The position numbers and the translations under genes were made by a program. The notes beneath the pieces were generated by a model. The model was not told the origin of the DNA and did not search any database. It saw only the letters and a list, made by a program, of their open reading frames with translations. This document shows positions 58,349 through 64,000 of a DNA stretch of 64,000 nucleotides, piece by piece. Numbering within the stretch: the stretch's first letter is position 1; the number at the start of each line of letters is the position of its first letter. The DNA comes from Sequoia sempervirens (Eukaryota; Streptophyta; Pinopsida; Cupressales; Cupressaceae), in the NCBI GenBank assembly GCA_007258455.2, contig VDFB02193867.1:572515022-572579021 (forward strand), in the 5' to 3' direction.

Positions 58349-60400
58349 TCCCCACTCTTTTGTGAGCAACACCTGTTAGTCTTGTACCAATCACCATGAT
58401 CACTAAAACCTCTGCCCCAGTTGTCAGGGAAAAATAATAGCATTTACGCCACCTCCATTCTGCATCCAAACTCTAAAGCTAACAACCAAAATGACAACAC
58501 TGAACACTGGAAAGCCAAAACTGCAACACACATCATACTTAAATAAAAAACCATCTACTCCTACCAAAGCTGCCTCTCAAGTAGTATAGTCTCTGAGTGA
58601 AAAGTTAACTGGAGATGGGAATGCGACTCCATCCTCCTGGTGGGTCCTCCAACCTTCATTTTCCACATCAAATGCCATGGAACTCTAAACCCATTTGATT
58701 ACAACCTTACTGGATACTTAAGTGTATCCTTTCTAGAAGATGGTAACATGCTTGTTACCCTCACCTATACTCACTAAAGATTGATCTTTACACCAACTTT
58801 AGTCATAGAGCTAAATTTGCCAGAAACATCTACTGCTTCAACTATCAAATTTTCAGTCATCTGTCCCAACAATGGTAAATATTAAAAAACAACATTGACT
58901 GAACCTATATGATATTTTTTGCTTGCTATTTTCAACATAGGCTGTTCAATCACAATAGCATGATGGAAGGAGACTCGGGCACATATTCCTCTCATTTCAA
59001 ACAGAATGCATAATACATCTAAGGCCTTCACAATACAAAATGATAGATCATCTTTAAAGAGGATTGAGGCGATTGTTTATGTTCTAAGCACAATGTTAGT
59101 TCAGGGATGCAAATACACTACTGGGTAAATCAATGGTTATCCAATAAAGCCATACCATATTTAACCCTTCCATATATATTCTTTGAATTTGCAGAATATT
59201 TTTTCTGAGGTTTACTAGAATCAGAAGGGTTTTGCTGAAATTATCAAGAAAGGAAAATCATGGATATCCAATAAAAAATTAACAAACCTGAGCTGGATAC
59301 TGTGAAATCTCAAATTGGGAAAAAATAGAAATAGCAACCAAACATACGGTTGTCTCCTTTATGGAATTTAAAGAAGCTGAACAATTGATCCTTTTTATAT
59401 TTTAAACTTTTTTCTGCTTTTGGTTTGAAAATGTTTTAACTTTTTGAAAAACCCTTCCGCATGAGACTGAGGAAGTACATAAAAGAGTGAGCGAAGCAGA
59501 TGATAGGTTGATAGCTGTAGGAATCCCAACTAGATCCTGACCCAAACTGAACTGTTTTTGGTTTGGTTTATGAATGTTTTGTTGCCCAGATTTGCATAAA
59601 ACATTAAGATAACAGATATGCAAGAAATACAATGATTTTTGGAATTAAAACAACCTTCTATTTTGCAAAACAAGTCTGAGACAATTATTTGAAGGTCTGA
59701 CTTTTATTTTCAGACTTTCACAATACTCAGAAAATGATTATAAATGATATCAATGACAACCACAAAACATACTCGTTGATAACTCCTTATATTAGATGAA
59801 ATAGATGATACAACAATGCCAAAATAAGAATGATAGGAGCAGCTGCTGCTACAGTCTCCAGTTATGACTGAGCTGCAGAAAGGGCTTTAACAGCTCCTCA
59901 AAATGGACGCCCAAGGCTGAAGATGTGAAGTACAGCTACAAAACCAGCAACTCCTTCAACTGGAATATATTGATATGCCAAAAATAGATGCCAAGATTGA
60001 ATATAATCAGATCACATTTGAAGATGCAATTTCCAGCCACCAAACTAGAAACCGTAGTCGCCCAAAATCTTCAAACTTCGTGAAACAAATGCTATTTCAC
60101 TCGAAAATGTCCCTAGTTTGGATTGCCCAAGGTAGATTTGCTTAGAGAAATCTGTAAACCTCGAAATCTGATTTTTGACCAGAAACTTGTCTTCAAACCC
60201 TAGCTATAAAATGCACCAAGCTTGCACAATTCTGCCCTATGATGAAATCTGAGTGATTTCACCTCTCAAACAAGGGTAAGGGAGCATCACCAAACCCAAC
60301 TCAAAGGAACACCACCTTGAGGAAATTCTGAAAACTCATTTCAGACAAGAGAAAGTAAGTATCGGTGTATAACATAATAATCTCACAGCCTTCCATGCCT
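58349..60400. other. Unassigned, no recognised gene
   Basis: I see no coding exon of the host gene and no element ends. Short open frames lack family motifs. Confidence 0.4.
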
Positions 60401-60965
60401 TTAAATAAGGCTTCTAGTCCAAACCGCTCTTAGAAGAGAATTTGATTTGTTTTCAATAATATATTCAATAACTTTATGGCTAAGGCACCTAAACTGCCCT
60501 TAGGGAAGATCTGATTTTATTTAATTAAAATATTCTTTGCCTTCTTCTCCAAGGCACCTAAGTTGTCCTTATCCAAGGATCTGATTTTATTTATTAAAAT
60601 ATTCAATTTCTTCTTGGCTAAGTTTCCCCAAACCGTCCTAGGAAGATCTGATTACCTTTTAGCCTTTTTGAGTGTTTTAAAATTCTATTTTGGAAGCTTC
60701 CTTGAGCCACCCAAAGGAAGGGATCAGATTTGATCTTCAAATACTAATTTTTGGTAGCTTCTCCCTTAAGTCACCTAAACCGCATAGGAAGGGGAAACTT
60801 CTAGAAGCTGATTAGATTTGATGAGGTTGAGTCACCTCCTTGCTTGCTTGTCTAGCTTGTTTGCTTGGTCTTGCAAATAGGCCTCCTTGCCTGCTTTGAC
60901 TTGGAGTAGACCTTCTTGCTCTCTTTGACCAGCAAGTAGACCTTCTTGCTTGCTTTGACCTCCTT
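60400..60965 (+). repeat. Degenerate minisatellites (about 85 bp, then about 28 bp units)
   Basis: From 60,400 to about 60,830, about five units share GGCACCTAAACYGYCCTTAG and GATCTGATTTTATTT. From 60,840 to 60,965 a second type (TAGACCTTCTTGCT plus TGCTTTGACC) repeats about three times. Confidence 0.7.
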
Positions 60966-60980
60966 GTGTGACATGCTAAG

Positions 60981-61462
60981 TTGCCGAATCGGGTACGGGT
61001 ACGAGTATGGTATGCTGGTACGACAATTTCTTTTTTTTGGGGGTGGGTACGTTTGGGTACGTCCGTACATAAAACATATAAAAATCATAGATATAGACAT
61101 ATTTGCAGCCTAAAAAGTAAAAACAAGAATTAAATTTAGAATACCACATATCATGCATATGCTAAACAAAACATAGAAATACCATAAATATAACAAATCT
61201 GAAATACAATTATACTAAATTAATTTGATATCAATTTTTCAAAACTTGATGTGTTTAAGCACATGAAAAAGTTGAAAAAAATTTGAAATTTGCATCAAGA
61301 CTTTTGGAATCAGTCAAACACACCACGTCAACCGGAAAAACATTGGGATTCATCTATTTTTTAAAATACGTTTCAGGATTAAAAATTGCAGTACCTTGGT
61401 TGATTCCACAGGGTTTTTACACGTATCTGATTCAAATACATACCAATACCCGGAATCGGCAA
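60981..61462 (+). mobile_element. MITE-like element with short terminal inverted repeats
   Basis: Left end TTGCCGAATCGGGTA; the right end in reverse reads TTGCCGATTCCGGGTA. About 482 bp, no coding capacity. No matching flanking duplication was found, so superfamily and exact ends are open. A related fragment lies at 55,905-56,010. Confidence 0.55.
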
Positions 61463-61872
61463 GGCATATGAGTGATTTCGGTAACTTAGGTGCCATGAGA
61501 TAATGTTAAAATAAGATCAACATTATGCTTGCTTGGTTAAGGATAATTTCTAAACACCAAAATTTGATACACTTGGCCAAAATCATTTCCTTTATCTTGC
61601 CTTCTAACCCACGGGAATGTTGGATTGGCTAGAATCTAGTCATCATGATGTCACTTCAAGAATGGGGACATTACAGTCCTCCCTTTTCGAGATTGTTTGC
61701 CCTCAAAACAATCTACACCTGCATACCAAGTCACTGCCAACTGCATCTGTATGCCGACCACCCAGATCTCAAATCAGTCTTTGTAATTTTACTCTACCAA
61801 TCCGCTGCACCACTCTAATATAACTGATTTCAACCATATTGTCATGCTGCTGTACCTTGGAAGATATGCCAT
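61463..61872. other. Unassigned short interval
   Basis: Nothing recognised between the MITE-like element and the second TRIM. Confidence 0.4.
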
Positions 61873-63326
61873 TGAAACAATTTTGGGCTAAGAAATTGCT
61901 TGTATTAACAAAGGAAATGATTACATTTTATAGAGAAGGTAGAAATACTGTAGACATTAAAAAATGTCTATCTACCACACCCACTAGCTACCCACTAGCT
62001 ACTGTAGTGACCCACTACTACCACTAACTACTGTAGTGATCCACTAACTATCCACTAGCTATCCACTAGCTATCCACTAGCAACCCACTACTACCACTAA
62101 CTACTGTAGTGACCCACTATTAAAGTATGGACCATTAAACAAGTAGAATATAATATTCTAACACCCTCTCTTAATGGTCAATCGTCAAACTAGCCTACAA
62201 AAAACAATCTGCAAGTCGTTGGTCACAAATTCTTCAGAACACTCTACTGCTACGGAGACCCTCCTTGGATCTACAAAATGGTGATGACCAAGAGTACAAA
62301 AAAAGAAAGCTCTGCAACAGGAGACAAGAGCCTGCCACTGACTTTGCCACGTGAGATGAGTCTGCCACTAACCCTCCCAGAAACTACAAAACTTTAGACC
62401 AAAAAATGTCCAACCTGATGTTGGATAACAAAGCTGTCCTTCCCTGAAACCAGAGACACACTGAGAATAGCGGCCACGATTTTGAGGAGAAATCGGCAAA
62501 CCGTCGGAACTTTTGCAAATGAGAATGATGCTCGAGAACAGACTGCAAGAAGCTAGTTGTGCAGATGTTCGCCCTAGCAACTCAAGGTGCGACAAAAACA
62601 GAATGCAACAAACCACAATTTTTGAGGAAAAAATGGTAAAAAGCAGAGAGAAATCCGACACATGTTGCGAATTACAGAAACCCCAAAGTAGTTGGCACGA
62701 AATCCGAAACACGGATCAGCATACAAAACATCGTTTTAAGGAAAAAACGGTAAAACCCTTAAGAAACCAAAAAGCCCTCCCGTACAACAGAAACCCTGAC
62801 TAGGGTAAACAGGAATTGACCTTTAATTTTTGAGGAGAAAATTATAAACCCTCCTGAAATTTTTTTAAGGCAAAAAATTCTAAAACCCACAAATAATTTT
62901 TCAAGACAAAATTATAAACCCACTAGATAATTTTTTTTAAGGGCTAAAAATTATAAAACCCCATGAATTTGCAAACAATCCGCCCCGAAGACAGGTCAAA
63001 ACCCTTCACGGGTTTGAACACAAAAAAACCCGTCTTTGCAAATCTGTACTAAAACAAAGAGCCCTTTCAGAATCCTGAGCCCTCCCGTGAGGGAGACAAG
63101 CTCAGTATGGCTCTAATACCATGAAACAATTTTGGGCTAAGAAATTGCTTGTATTAACTAAGGAAATGATTACATTTTATAGAGAAGGTCGAAATACTGT
63201 AGACATTAAAAAATGTCTATCTACCACACCCACTAGCTACCCACTAGCTACTGTAGTGACCCACTACTACCACTAACTACTATAGTGACCCACTAACTAT
63301 CCGCTAGCTATCCACTATTAAAATAA
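61873..63326 (-). mobile_element. TRIM-like element (family delta), second copy, 5' LTR truncated
   Basis: On the minus strand the 3' LTR (61,873-62,163) begins TGTTAGAATATTATATTC after a purine tract TTAAGAGAGGG. The internal part has no coding capacity and is longer (about 960 bp) than in copy one. The primer site GGCTCTAATACCA (reverse) is at 63,109-63,121. The 5' LTR starts at 63,122 but lacks about the last 40 bases, where another LTR begins at 63,327. TAGTGG repeats in both LTRs vary in number. Confidence 0.8.
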
Positions 63327-64000
63327 TGTTTATTATTTATTTATTAATGCTCAATATTGTAAAATATTGTAAGATAGAGATAAGATCGTCTCCGATCTTA
63401 TTTGGAGTTTCTTTTTAGAAACTTTCCAGTTTTTGTAAATCTAGTAAACTATTTATTGAGCGTCTTGCTCATTGTTAATACATCAATTAATTTACCAATT
63501 ACTTGCGTAATATGGTATCAGAGCCAATTTGCTCAATATTGAATTTTTAATTCATAAAAATCTTTTCAAAGGTTTTCTCTGAATATTGAATTGAAAATTT
63601 AATAAAATCTTCCTGGAAAATTTTTTCGAAGATTTTTGAAGAGTTAAAATTTCGGAATTATTTTTTGAAATTTTCTCGTGGCTCTCCTGGTTCAAATTCG
63701 TGAGAATTTTTTTTCTCTTTTCGTTGCATTTCGCGTCTTCTTCTGCAAATTGAGGGCCGCTTTCTGGTGAAAATCGCGTGGGATTTTTGTGGCGCGATTT
63801 CAAGGACGCGATTTTGTTTTCTGGTGTCGTGTTTCTCTTCAACCCGCGATTTGAAGGCGTTCTGTGTGTGGCGTGATGTTTGCATAGTCACGAAAATCTG
63901 TCAACACGTTTTTTTCAGTGCTCTTTGGTCGCGATTTTTATCTACTTCAGGCCGCGCGACCTTTGGCGTTTTCTTGCTCAAGCTGCACGCGTTTTTCAAG
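63327..64000 (+). mobile_element. 5' end of another LTR element (family epsilon), cut by window end
   Basis: TGTTTATTATTTATTTATTA starts a short LTR (about 170-185 bp). A perfect initiator-tRNA primer site TGGTATCAGAGCC is at 63,513-63,525. After it comes a leader with GCGATTT phrases and no clear gag yet. The LTR end is uncertain because no CA directly precedes the primer site. The near-perfect primer site suggests it is the youngest element in the window. Confidence 0.7.

Overview
The window looks like nuclear DNA of a large-genome seed plant, most likely a gymnosperm. It has one low-copy gene with a very long intron, buried in old, stop-ridden L1 LINEs, Ty1/copia fragments, several unrelated LTR families, LTR miniatures (TRIMs), a Helitron remnant and minisatellites. 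The species cannot be named from sequence alone. I found no rRNA, tRNA or CRISPR. A 100-base run of N at 22,512-22,611 is an assembly gap.

The host gene is on the + strand. Exon 1 (12,368-12,470) starts a membrane-anchored Phox-associated (PXA) domain protein of the plant sorting-nexin-like PXA-PX-nexin_C group. Exons 2-4 (43,618-44,020; 44,127-44,304; 44,399-44,538) continue it in phase through the first 274 residues. Intron 1 is 31,147 bp, while introns 2 and 3 are 106 and 94 bp. The next exon was not found, so intron 4 probably runs past the window end. Everything from 12.5 to 43.6 kb and from 44.5 to 64 kb is therefore likely intronic.

Layout. 1-3.6 kb: decayed Helitron (PIF1-type helicase, possible endonuclease piece, RPA-like gene). 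4.9-10.5 kb: decayed L1 LINE ending at a CATA microsatellite. 10.6-12.0 kb: very AT-rich flank, then promoter and 5' UTR. 12.8-13.4 kb: degenerate minisatellite, split by a second L1. That L1 runs from 13,400 to 38,184 with a perfect 12-bp target duplication. Three things sit inside it: a solo LTR (14.7-16.2 kb), a copia/LTR nest (about 17.4-32.4 kb) and a complete TRIM (34.3-35.6 kb). 40.0-42.8 kb: gag-protease remnant cut by a solo LTR. 46.4-48.1 kb: solo LTR with an internal triplication. 50.8-52.4 kb: higher-order tandem repeats. 53.3-54.9 kb: minus-strand LINE of another lineage. 56.8-58.3 kb: solo LTR. 61.0-61.5 kb: MITE-like element. 61.9-63.3 kb: second TRIM. 63.3 kb to end: start of a further LTR element.

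No cellular pathway is encoded beyond the single host gene. What the window mainly records is insertion history. Target duplications give firm relative ages for many insertions: the L1 entered the minisatellite, LTR elements then entered the L1, and separate solo LTRs entered a retroelement gag gene and the introns. All coordinates, phases and target duplications were read by eye from the sequence. Family assignments rest on recognised protein motifs, not on a database search.
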